A stretch of 64,000 bases of DNA from NCBI GenBank assembly GCA_947492925.1, contig CANLOQ010000002.1, positions 620,001-684,000 of the forward strand. The letters run 5' to 3'. The position numbers were made by a program, and so were the translations under genes. Source of the DNA: an uncultured Sulfitobacter sp. Lineage in GTDB: Bacteria > Pseudomonadota > Alphaproteobacteria > Rhodobacterales > Rhodobacteraceae. This document shows, piece by piece, positions 1-7,516 of the stretch (the stretch's first letter is position 1; every line of letters begins with the position of its first letter). Below the pieces are notes generated by a model that saw only the letters and a list, made by a program, of their open reading frames with translations, ran no database searches and had not been told where the DNA came from.

Positions 1-26
1 CCCCGAGAAAAGCCGTCTCAGCCACA

Positions 27-57
27 GGACACCTCGCCCGCGCACCCGGGCGTGTCC
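27..57 (-). terminator. possible terminator hairpin after glpX
   Basis: An interrupted inverted repeat: GGACAC (27-32) and GCCCG (36-40) pair with CGGGC (47-51) and GTGTCC (52-57). It lies 68 bases past the glpX stop on the minus strand. No T-run follows directly, so it may be only a structured 3' end. The remaining bases of 1-124 show no gene I can support. Confidence 0.35.
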
Positions 58-124
58 CCACGCTTCATCTTTCCAATACAACACATACCCGGCCCTCCAC
101 AGGCGCTGCCGCCTGACAGAAGGC

Positions 125-1093
125 TCAGTCGTTTTCCACCGGCGTGCGGTAGTTGATCCGCCGCACCGACCCGGTTTTCGAGCGCATGATCAGCGTTTCT
201 GTGGTCATCCAGCCGGGTTCGCGTTGCACGCCGGGCAAGAGGTTGCCGCCCGTCACGCCCGTGGCGGCAAAGATCACATCTTCGGTGACCATTTCGTCGC
301 GGCTGTAGATACGGTCGAAATCCGTGATGCCCGCCTTGGCAGCACGGCCGCGTTCGTCTTCGTTGCGGAACAGAAGTCTGCCGTACATCTGCCCGCCCAT
401 GCATTTCAGCGCCGCAGCCGCAAGCACACCCTCCGGTGCACCGCCTGAGCCCATGTACATGTCGATGCCGGTCTGCGGTTCTGCGCAATGCATCACACCG
501 GCCACGTCCCCGTCGGTGATCAGGCGGATCGCGGCCCCCTTCGCGCGGACTTCCGCGATCATATCTTCGTGCCGGGGACGTTCCAGAATACAAACCGTGA
601 TGTCAGAGGTGTGACAGCCGCGCGCGCGCGCCAGCGCCTCGACCCGCTCGCCGGGGCTCATGTCAAGCGTGACCACGTCTTTTTCGTATCCCGGCCCGAT
701 GGCCAGTTTATCCATATAGGTGTCGGGCGCGTGCAGCATGGAGCCGCGCGGGCCCATCGCGATAACGGTCAGCGCGTTGGGCATGTCCTTGGCTGTCAGC
801 GTGGTGCCTTCCAGCGGATCAAGCGCAATATCAACGCCCGGACCGTTGCCGGTGCCAACCTCTTCACCGATGAACAACATCGGAGCCTCATCCCGCTCGC
901 CTTCACCGATCACGACGACGCCAGCGATATCCAGCATATTGAGCTGTTCGCGCATTGCATTGACCGCCGCCTGATCGGCGGCTTTCTCGTCGCCCTTGCC
1001 AACCAGCTTGGCCGAAGCAAGCGCGGCGGCCTCCGATACCCGGGCAAGGCCCAGCGAAAGCATGCGGTCTTGGAAATCGGCTGTGGCGGTCAT
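125..1093 (-). CDS. glpX: class II fructose-1,6-bisphosphatase
   Basis: GlpX hydrolyses fructose 1,6-bisphosphate to fructose 6-phosphate in gluconeogenesis; class II enzymes often also act on sedoheptulose bisphosphate. The 322-residue length is normal. The lithium-sensitive phosphatase motifs are present: GEGERDEAP at residues 63-71 and DPLEGTT at 92-98, with the metal-binding Asp and Glu. A Shine-Dalgarno-like AAAGGA lies about 11 bases before the ATG. In relatives glpX usually follows hom directly; here an unrelated LysM gene and about 1.2 kb separate them, so it probably has its own promoter in 1094-1333. It is one of three central-carbon genes here, with rpiA and ppdK. The assignment is secure; the main physiological substrate is inferred from the family. 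Confidence 0.96.
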   Translation of the reverse strand: MTATADFQDRMLSLGLARVSEAAALASAKLVGKGDEKAADQAAVNAMREQLNMLDIAGVVVIGEGERDEAPMLFIGEEVGTGNGPGVDIALDPLEGTTLTAKDMPNALTVIAMGPRGSMLHAPDTYMDKLAIGPGYEKDVVTLDMSPGERVEALARARGCHTSDITVCILERPRHEDMIAEVRAKGAAIRLITDGDVAGVMHCAEPQTGIDMYMGSGGAPEGVLAAAALKCMGGQMYGRLLFRNEDERGRAAKAGITDFDRIYSRDEMVTEDVIFAATGVTGGNLLPGVQREPGWMTTETLIMRSKTGSVRRINYRTPVEND

Positions 1094-1333
1094 GAGCGTG
1101 TGTCCTTTGCGTTGCGCTGTATTTCCTCTAGCGTCAGCGTCAGTTTTCTACAAGCGTGCTTGGGCAGGGCAAGGCATCCGGTTGAGGCTCAGTTGGTCCG
1201 ATGCCCTGAGACAGGCGCGCAAAAGCGCTACGGCCCCTCATGTTCTTCCGGTTCCCTGATTTGTCTGGCGTCAAGTTGCATGCGCGCAATGCGGTCGGTC
1301 ATGACCGCTCCGCCACTCTGATGGCAAACGGGC

Positions 1334-2041
1334 TCAAAAGGTGTTCTTGCGCTCTGCGTTCAGCTCTTTGATCCGGGTTTCGATTTCTTTCATGGCGTCG
1401 TCGTGCGCCTTGGTCCAGTCGGCGGTCAGCTTGTTGATTTTCACCAGATCCTTGCCCAGTGCACCAACCGCAAAAAGCGCCTTCTTGGGGTCGCGGCGCA
1501 AATGCTTGTCCGCTTCATCAATGGTCTTGAGCGTATTGATCAGCTTGGCCAACGTCTGCTGACGCTTCTGGAAATTCGCAAAAGCGCGAGGGCTGTCGGT
1601 GATCCCTGACTTGCCTTCCTTTTCGGTGCGGGCAGTGGCGATGTCGATGACCTTGATTTCGGCGCGGTGCAGCGCCTGCATGCCGCGCAGGGTTGCGATG
1701 TCTGCTTGGATCAGCGCACCGCTCTTGCCGATGCGCGCGGCTTCCTTGCTCATTCTTTTGGTTTCCATGATGATCTTTTTCACAGAAATCGGCATGGTCT
1801 GCAGGCGGGTGCGCATCCCTTCCAGTGATTTAAGTTCTGCGTCAATTTTGGCCCCCGAGACTGCGGGCACAAAAAGCACATCCTTAGGTTCGATGTGATC
1901 GGGATCGGGGCGCAACTTGCGCAACTGCGCATTCTTGGGGTGGCTATAAAGCTTGTCCCAGTCGCGCCCGGCAAACCCGTAGCTGGACGCGATTTTGCTC
2001 AGGCTTTCGCCTGACTTGACGACATGTTTGATGAATTCCAC
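1334..2041 (-). CDS. cytoplasmic LysM-domain coiled-coil protein
   Basis: A 235-residue protein with no signal peptide. Residues 4-60 form a LysM-type domain of the variant found in phage-tail-like and type VI secretion components (pattern VVKSGESL, WDKLYSHPKNAQLR, RPDPDHI, LFVP). The rest is Lys/Glu-rich, predicted helical and probably coiled coil. The start is GTG at 2041, with GGGAGA seven bases upstream; no in-frame ATG would keep the LysM domain whole. It sits alone between hom and glpX, which are normally adjacent, so it looks like an inserted accessory gene. LysM domains usually bind peptidoglycan outside the cytoplasm. Without an export signal, either another secretion route or a structural, protein-binding role is more likely. 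Function unknown; I see no injection-system genes nearby. Confidence 0.75.
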   Translation of the reverse strand: MEFIKHVVKSGESLSKIASSYGFAGRDWDKLYSHPKNAQLRKLRPDPDHIEPKDVLFVPAVSGAKIDAELKSLEGMRTRLQTMPISVKKIIMETKRMSKEAARIGKSGALIQADIATLRGMQALHRAEIKVIDIATARTEKEGKSGITDSPRAFANFQKRQQTLAKLINTLKTIDEADKHLRRDPKKALFAVGALGKDLVKINKLTADWTKAHDDAMKEIETRIKELNAERKNTF

Positions 2042-2273
2042 TGCGGTCTCCCGTTGTCTTGGGTCAACCGTGCCGTTGGTTCAGGCAGCAGGTCAAGGGC
2101 AGGCCGGTCGTTTCACCGTGGAGTTGTGGCGCGCTTTGGGCCGGTGTGGCCGTATCTTTGTTGTTGCATCCCGGTATGAACGCAGGCGGAATCGTTTCTG
2201 TTGGAGGATCGCGTCAAGGGAAGGGTTCTGGCAGAAAACCATCACCCCCATAGCTTCATGGGGCCTAGAATGT

Positions 2274-3560
2274 TCAGACTTCTTCGATGCGTAAGGCGAC
2301 AGGTGCAGCGGCCATGACGTTGGTGCTGTCCATCGCACCGATTGCTGTCTCAATTGCTGACTGTGTGGTCTTGTGCGTCACAATCAGCACCGGGGCAGAG
2401 GCTGCATCATGCGCGTATTGGCGCATGCGGTCGATGCTCACGCCGGCCTCGCCCAGAACAGTTGCGATCTTGGCCAGCGCGCCGGGTTTGTCGACCAGCG
2501 CCAGCCGCAGGTAATAGGGTGCCGGCAGTTTGGTCAGCGCCGCCGTGGCAGCTACAAGCGTATCGGCGGGCTGGCCAAACACTGGCCCTGTCACACCGCG
2601 CGCGAGATCGCAGACGTCGGCCATCACTGCGCTTGCGGTTGGGCCTTCACCCGCGCCCGCACCGCGCAGCACAATCTGACCAACCGCATCCCCTTCGAGC
2701 ACGACCATATTCGTGCCGCCCTGCAATTGGGCCAGCGGCGACGTGTCGGGCACCAGACAAGGCTGCATGCGTTGTTCCAGCCCACGACCTGTTTTCTGTG
2801 TTACGCCCAGCAGCTTGATCTTGTATCCCATGTCGGCGGCGGCGCGGATGTCCTCGATGCTGACCCGCTCGATCCCCTCAAGCTGGATGCCGTCAAAATC
2901 GACCTTGGTGCCAAAGGCAATGGCGCTGAGGATTGCCAGTTTGTGTGCCGCATCAATGCCGCCCACGTCCAGTTGCGGATCGGCTTCGAGATAGCCAAGG
3001 CCATCGGCTTCGGCAAAGATATCCTGATAGGTTTTGCCTGAATCCTCCATCCGCGTGAGGATGTAGTTGCACGAGCCGTTCATCACGCCCATCACCCGGG
3101 TGATGCCATTGCCCGCCAACCCTTCCATAAGCGTTTTGATCACCGGAATGCCGCCCGCGACTGCGGCCTCGTACCGGATCGCGCGGCCTTGGGCTTCAGC
3201 CATTTCGGCCAGCGCCTGACCGTTGATCGCCAGCATCGCCTTATTGGCCGTAACAACGTCCTTGCCTGCTTTCAGGGCTGCTTCGGTGGCGGCCCTTGCC
3301 GGTCCATCCTCACCGCCCATCAGTTCGACAAAGACATCCACATCGTCGCGGGTCGCAAGTGCGACGGGATCGTCTTCCCATGCGTAGTCATTCAGGTTCA
3401 CACCCCGGTCACGGTCTTTGGAACGGGCACTGACAGCCGAAATGGCAATCCGGCGCCCGGTGCGCGCTTCCAGCAGGGCGGCCTGTTGGCGGATGATCTT
3501 GACGACCCCGACGCCGACCGTGCCCAGACCTGCGATGCCAAGACGAAGGGGTTCAGACAT
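2274..3560 (-). CDS. hom: homoserine dehydrogenase
   Basis: Hom reduces aspartate semialdehyde to homoserine with NAD(P)H, the branch point to threonine and methionine. The 428-residue protein has an N-terminal Rossmann motif GLGTVGVGVV (about residues 11-20), the catalytic domain with the ANKAML and NGSCNY(I)LT signatures, and a C-terminal ACT domain from about residue 350 (VDKPGALAKIA) that in this family mediates feedback control by threonine. I chose the ATG at 3560 because the protein then begins MSEPLRLGIAGLG and AGGAG lies seven bases upstream. The reading frame stays open for 94 more codons, but that extension shows no conserved features. Its product feeds O-succinylhomoserine to MetZ, encoded about 30 kb away. 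Secure assignment. Confidence 0.97.
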   Translation of the reverse strand: MSEPLRLGIAGLGTVGVGVVKIIRQQAALLEARTGRRIAISAVSARSKDRDRGVNLNDYAWEDDPVALATRDDVDVFVELMGGEDGPARAATEAALKAGKDVVTANKAMLAINGQALAEMAEAQGRAIRYEAAVAGGIPVIKTLMEGLAGNGITRVMGVMNGSCNYILTRMEDSGKTYQDIFAEADGLGYLEADPQLDVGGIDAAHKLAILSAIAFGTKVDFDGIQLEGIERVSIEDIRAAADMGYKIKLLGVTQKTGRGLEQRMQPCLVPDTSPLAQLQGGTNMVVLEGDAVGQIVLRGAGAGEGPTASAVMADVCDLARGVTGPVFGQPADTLVAATAALTKLPAPYYLRLALVDKPGALAKIATVLGEAGVSIDRMRQYAHDAASAPVLIVTHKTTQSAIETAIGAMDSTNVMAAAPVALRIEEV

Positions 3561-3965
3561 GGGATGGCTCCTGTGAAGGGGGTTTGGGGGCGATGTAGCC
3601 GGTTCGGCGCGGTGGTGCAACGCAGGATTGGACCCAGGGATGCTACTGGTGCGGGGCGTATTCTTTGCCGGAAAATGGCCGAAGGGCTCGAAGATTGCGC
3701 GGCGTTGCGTGGCGGCAGGCGCGCAATGTCTGGAATGGGCGATGGTTGCCGGGCCGATTGTGATTACTTTGACGCAGACCGGGCCGGATTTGAGTAAGCT
3801 AGGGCCAAGTCGTTGCTGTTCGCGAGCCGAAGAGTGGAACAATAAAGTGCCGCCAACACTGGATTTTGCTGAGGTTTGATTGGTGCGCCAGCTTCAGCGC
3901 AACATTTCAAAGACGGCCCACGCTTGCGGTCTCTCCAACAATTGACGGACTTGACCGTCCTTGGT
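3561..3965. other. intergenic region upstream of hom
   Basis: About 405 bases without a convincing gene. It must hold the hom promoter. Open frames here are short and lack a good ribosome binding site. A small hairpin (GACGG 3944-3948 with CCGTC 3955-3959) lies just past the stop of the minus-strand lipoprotein gene and may mark its 3' end, but no T-run follows it. Confidence 0.5.
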
Positions 3966-4262
3966 CTATCTCAACCCATTGCGCAATCGCTGCTTCTCTG
4001 CCTCGGTCAGAACGGTCCCGCGTAACCGATCGGCGCGGGCGCGCAGGCCCGAAAGGCGCGCGTTGATGCCGGCCTGCGCTTGCACAGGATCAGGGCCGGG
4101 CACTTCGGCGCGGGCAAGGAGCGGTTCGATGGGGACAAGCGCCGGGTAAGCGGCTTCGGCCGTGGCGTTGTCTTGCGTGTGATCAAGGTCGGGAAATTGC
4201 GTACAGCCGACGGGGGCGAGCATGGCACAGGCCAGAAACCAGTAGGAAGCGCGGCGGATCAT
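3966..4262 (-). CDS. small putative lipoprotein
   Basis: A 98-residue protein starting at the ATG at 4262: MIRRAS, a hydrophobic stretch, then a Cys at about residue 20 in the context APVGC. The lipobox is imperfect (Pro at -3), so lipidation is probable but not certain. The mature part is Ala/Pro/Arg-rich with a helical C-terminus and no domain I recognise. The frame is open upstream for 21 codons, but the shorter start places the signal peptide at the N-terminus. It diverges from the TetR gene, and the 75-base gap carries a palindromic operator, so the two may be co-regulated. Function unknown. Confidence 0.65.
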   Translation of the reverse strand: MIRRASYWFLACAMLAPVGCTQFPDLDHTQDNATAEAAYPALVPIEPLLARAEVPGPDPVQAQAGINARLSGLRARADRLRGTVLTEAEKQRLRNGLR

Positions 4263-4310
4263 GCCCCTTGATGCCGCACCGAAGGCGGGCGCGCAAGCGG
4301 GCTTTGCTTT

Positions 4311-4324
4311 TGAACACCCGTTCA
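4311..4324. promoter_or_regulatory. palindromic operator, probable TetR site
   Basis: TGAACACCCGTTCA: perfect 5-base arms (TGAAC/GTTCA) around a 4-base spacer, 14 bases before the tetR-family start and 49 bases before the divergent lipoprotein start. TGAAC-N4-GTTCA-type palindromes are common operators for TetR regulators, so autoregulation is the simplest reading. Confidence 0.6.
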
Positions 4325-4337
4325 TTAATCTGACGTT

Positions 4338-4922
4338 ATGGCACGCACGACGGGATCACACGCAGGTATCACCGGCCCCCGGGTCCGGCAGGCGGCCCTG
4401 CGGCTTTTCGCGCAGCGTGGCTATGCTGCCGTTTCGATGCGCGCCATTGCGGCAGAGGTCGGTGTGCAGGCTGGGGCGCTATATAATTACACGCCTGACA
4501 AACAGTCGCTGCTGTTTGATCTGATGCGCGCGCACATGGAAGATTTGCTGACCCAAACGTCGGATGCGCAAGGTGATCCACTGGTCCGTTTGAAAGATTT
4601 CGTATCCTTTCACATCCGGTATCATGCCGACCGCCCCGATGAGGTTTTCATCGCCTACATGGAACTGCGCAATCTTGAACCCGAAAATTTTACCCGCATT
4701 GAGGCGCTGCGCCGTACTTACGAAGATCAGCTTGAGCGCATCCTGTGCGACGGTGCGGCGGCGGGCGTATTTAGGGTGAGCGATCCCAAAATTGTCACGC
4801 TGGCGATCATCGCGATGCTGACAGGGGTGAACACATGGTTCCGTGAGGGCGGTCGATTGTCGCTGGACGAAGTGGTGGCACAATACTGGGACATGGTGCG
4901 CAAGGCAGTCGGGGCCGCATAG
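4338..4922 (+). CDS. TetR/AcrR-family transcriptional regulator
   Basis: A 194-residue one-component repressor. The N-terminal helix-turn-helix spans about residues 14-58 (AALRLFAQRGYAAVSMRAIA, then GVQAGALYNYTPDKQSLL), followed by an all-helical ligand-binding and dimer domain like that of KstR2/PaaR-type regulators, which often sense acyl-CoA thioesters. A TGAAC-N4-GTTCA palindrome lies directly upstream. No degradation operon is attached, so target genes other than itself and perhaps the divergent lipoprotein are unknown. The family call is firm; the ligand is not. Confidence 0.92.
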   Translation: MARTTGSHAGITGPRVRQAALRLFAQRGYAAVSMRAIAAEVGVQAGALYNYTPDKQSLLFDLMRAHMEDLLTQTSDAQGDPLVRLKDFVSFHIRYHADRPDEVFIAYMELRNLEPENFTRIEALRRTYEDQLERILCDGAAAGVFRVSDPKIVTLAIIAMLTGVNTWFREGGRLSLDEVVAQYWDMVRKAVGAA

Positions 4923-5013
4923 CCCCGCCGCCTTTTGCAGCGGACGATCAAACGTGGTTCAGAAGAGGAGGGATTCGCACCCGGCCCAGCCTTCGCCGGA
5001 TCAGCCCAGATGT

Positions 5014-5769
5014 TCAGTACAAACCGCGTCGCAGAATCTGGCGCATGGGGTCGGAGACCCGGAAAGAAGGCTGGTTATTGCCGCTGCGCCCCAGCGAGAT
5101 TGAGACACCGGCACGAATCGTGGTGTCCGCATCCGCTGCGTTTCGTCCGGTCAGCCAATCGCGTGACGCTTCGGCAAAAACCGCAGCGGGCGTGTTCGCG
5201 ATTTCGGTACGAATGCCGAAAGTTACCTCATGGGCAAGCGCCGAAAAGGTTTCCTCGTCAAATTCCGCGATGTCGTAGTGTCCATAAATCCGGGTGCCCG
5301 CGCTCGCCTGCCAATGCAATCCGGCCCCCAGGGTGATCCAGTCCAGATCATTGTCCGCCGACAGTCCTGCACCCGCGCGCACCTCGACATCCAGATTTTC
5401 TGCAACCGTGAACATACCCGCTGCACCGACCTGTCCATAGGTCGAAGACGTATCATTCTTGTCCGCCAGCATCAGGGACAGACCGTATTTCTGTCCGTCC
5501 CGGGGCGTCATATAAAGCGTGGTGCCAAGGCGACCGATGCCACCGGTCTCGCGCTCTTCGTATTGCAGATCAAACTGCGCGCCGTGATAGTCGGTGATTG
5601 CCACATCCAGCGTGCCCCCCACGTAGCCGCCTTCCAGTGCCTGATTTGAGAAGCCCAGCCGCAGGTCCGCGCCGATGATACCCAGCCCCGATCCGGTCAG
5701 CGTCTGCGCGCCTGCGGGCAGGGCCAACAGAGTGGCGATTGTGGTGGCGGTGATCAGGGTCTTGGTCAT
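5014..5769 (-). CDS. exported beta-rich protein, possible outer-membrane barrel
   Basis: A 251-residue protein with a clear Sec signal peptide (MTKTLITATTIATLLALPAGA, cleavage near residue 21) and AAAGGAAAG before the ATG. The mature region alternates polar and hydrophobic residues with many Gly and aromatics, as in small beta-barrels (GGYVGGTLDVAI, YGLSLMLADK, GAGLHWQASAG, VTFGIRTEI). The C-terminus is GLY rather than the usual Phe, so a barrel is plausible but not shown. It is transcribed alone, with 278 noncoding bases between it and the pirin gene. Function unknown; it belongs to a type common among Rhodobacterales porin-like or uncharacterised exported proteins. Confidence 0.75.
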   Translation of the reverse strand: MTKTLITATTIATLLALPAGAQTLTGSGLGIIGADLRLGFSNQALEGGYVGGTLDVAITDYHGAQFDLQYEERETGGIGRLGTTLYMTPRDGQKYGLSLMLADKNDTSSTYGQVGAAGMFTVAENLDVEVRAGAGLSADNDLDWITLGAGLHWQASAGTRIYGHYDIAEFDEETFSALAHEVTFGIRTEIANTPAAVFAEASRDWLTGRNAADADTTIRAGVSISLGRSGNNQPSFRVSDPMRQILRRGLY

Positions 5770-6047
5770 GGCGGCTTTCCTTTCGTCGATATTCAGCGAT
5801 AGACCGGCCCCCGTCGGTTCTGAGAGAAGGTATCGCTGAGATTTCGATTTTCGGAAAGTTGAAACTAAACAAATGGTTAAAGGGTGAATTGGTTAACTGT
5901 TCAGTCACCTTTGAATCTGGCGCGGCACCCTTGATCCCTGGTCCAGATCCCATCTTGAAACGTGGGCGATGCGCAAGGCACGGATCCCTGCGCTCGCTCT
6001 CGTTCATATGAGCGATGCCCCGGGTCACCCCCGGAGCATCCGTATTT

Positions 6048-6959
6048 TCAATGCGCAGGTTGAATGAAAGTACCGTTTCGCAATTCGGCAAAGGCCTGCT
6101 CCAGTTCGGCGCGCGTGTTCATCACGATGGGGCCGTGCCATGCGACGGGCTCTTCGATAGGCGCGCCCGAGATAAGAAGAAAGCGGATGCCTTCAGGGCC
6201 CGCTTGCACGGTAACCTCATCGCCCGTGCCAAAGCGGATCAGCGTCCTGTCGCCGGACATGTCGCGGATGTTCACTTCTTGACCCGCAACTTCCTTTTCC
6301 AAAAGCACACCGCTGGGTCCGGAAGCATCTGCAAAAGCACCTGCCCCCTGAAATACATAGGCAAAGGCACGGCGGTAGGTGTCTATCCGAAACGTCTTTT
6401 TCACCCCCGCCGGGACGGTCACATCCAGATATTGAGGGTCCGCAGCGATGCCGTCCACCGGGCCGGTCTTGCCCCAGAAATCGCCGGTGATCACGCGCAC
6501 ATGGGTGCCGTCATCATCGGTTACCTCGGGAATGTCGGCGGCTGTTACGTCCTGATAGCGGGGGGCCGTCATCTTTTGATCCCCCGGCAGGTTGCCCCAA
6601 AGCTGGAAGCCGTGCATCTGGCCTGCCGCGTTGCCTTGCGGCATTTCCTGATGCAGGATGCCCCGCCCGGCGGTCATCCATTGCACGTCACCCGCGCCCA
6701 GAGTGCCGGTGTTGCCCAGCGAATCTGCGTGTTCAACCGTGCCTTCAAGAACGTAGGTGATGGTTTCGATCCCGCGATGGGGATGCCAGGGAAAACCCTT
6801 TTCAAAGTCCTGCGGACGGTCGTTGCGAAAGTCATCGAACAGCAGGAACGGATCAAGCTCGCTTGGGTCCTGAAACCCGAACGCACGGTGAAGTTTGACG
6901 CCTGCGCCTTCCAATGTCGGGACGGCGCGGCGGGTCTCAAGAGTCGGTCTGAGGGACAT
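6048..6959 (-). CDS. pirin family protein
   Basis: A 303-residue bicupin. The N-terminal pirin domain has the metal-binding pattern HPHRGIETITY (about residues 56-66) and GRGILHQEMP (about 101-110); a C-terminal pirin_C domain follows. Family members are Fe-containing cytoplasmic proteins; some have quercetinase activity and others modulate transcription or pyruvate dehydrogenase. The start at 6959 (MSLRPT) is preceded by AAGGAGAC; the frame continues 29 codons upstream without support. It is a single gene between the exported protein and fosX. The substrate cannot be read from the sequence. Confidence 0.92.
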   Translation of the reverse strand: MSLRPTLETRRAVPTLEGAGVKLHRAFGFQDPSELDPFLLFDDFRNDRPQDFEKGFPWHPHRGIETITYVLEGTVEHADSLGNTGTLGAGDVQWMTAGRGILHQEMPQGNAAGQMHGFQLWGNLPGDQKMTAPRYQDVTAADIPEVTDDDGTHVRVITGDFWGKTGPVDGIAADPQYLDVTVPAGVKKTFRIDTYRRAFAYVFQGAGAFADASGPSGVLLEKEVAGQEVNIRDMSGDRTLIRFGTGDEVTVQAGPEGIRFLLISGAPIEEPVAWHGPIVMNTRAELEQAFAELRNGTFIQPAH

Positions 6960-7108
6960 GGGTGTCTCCTTGTCTGTTTGTTTGAGGCAGAGATGGGCCG
7001 CGGTGCCCAGGGGCGCAATAGGCAGGATTGAACGCTTTCTGTGCAAAAATGCGCGCGCGGCGGACTTTTGAGCTTTCGACTGCCCGTGGCACCTGTCGGG
7101 CCGCTGGG

Positions 7109-7516
7109 TCAGCGCCCTTTGGCATAGCGTTCCAGACGCTCCTGCAAGGTGCCGCTGTGCAATTCGAACATGTGGTTGTCATCGTCGTAAAAATAGATCG
7201 ATTGCCCTTCACCTGGAACGCGGGACCGTCCTTCGCGCACGTCCAGTCCAAGCGCGCGAATGCGCGCCAGCCGGTCGTCGTATTCATCAGGTCCCATTTC
7301 AAAGGCGACATGATTGTAGGATCGTTGGGGCAGGGGATCACCCTCCATCGTGGCCACCCAGACGCCCCCGATGTCAAAGAACCGCTCTTTCGAAATTGAA
7401 AAACCTTCTGCGCCGCTGTCATAGATCTTTTGCGCATCCAGAATGTCGGTCAAAATACGCTCCATCCGATCCAGATCGCGCACGATAAAGGTGATGTGGC
7501 TGAGGCCGTTGGTCAT
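7109..7516 (-). CDS. fosX: FosX-type fosfomycin epoxide hydrolase / VOC protein
   Basis: A 135-residue vicinal-oxygen-chelate protein. FosX enzymes open the epoxide of fosfomycin with water, using Mn(II). The metal ligands fall at the family positions His7, His69 and Glu118, and Glu44, the catalytic base that separates FosX from the thiol transferases FosA and FosB, is present in SKERFF. The segments ERSYNHxAF-like (QRSYNHVAF) and YFYDDDNHMFELHSGTLQER are characteristic. The ATG at 7516 overlaps the stop of the upstream iron-sulfur gene (ATGA), indicating translational coupling. In environmental bacteria such proteins may act weakly on fosfomycin and have another epoxide substrate. I would name it FosX by active-site residues; native role inferred. 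Confidence 0.85.
   Translation of the reverse strand: MTNGLSHITFIVRDLDRMERILTDILDAQKIYDSGAEGFSISKERFFDIGGVWVATMEGDPLPQRSYNHVAFEMGPDEYDDRLARIRALGLDVREGRSRVPGEGQSIYFYDDDNHMFELHSGTLQERLERYAKGR

Noticed and set aside
3561-3842. 94-codon upstream extension of hom
   Set aside because: The family N-terminus and an AGGAG site are at 3560; the extension is Arg/His/Pro-rich without homology.
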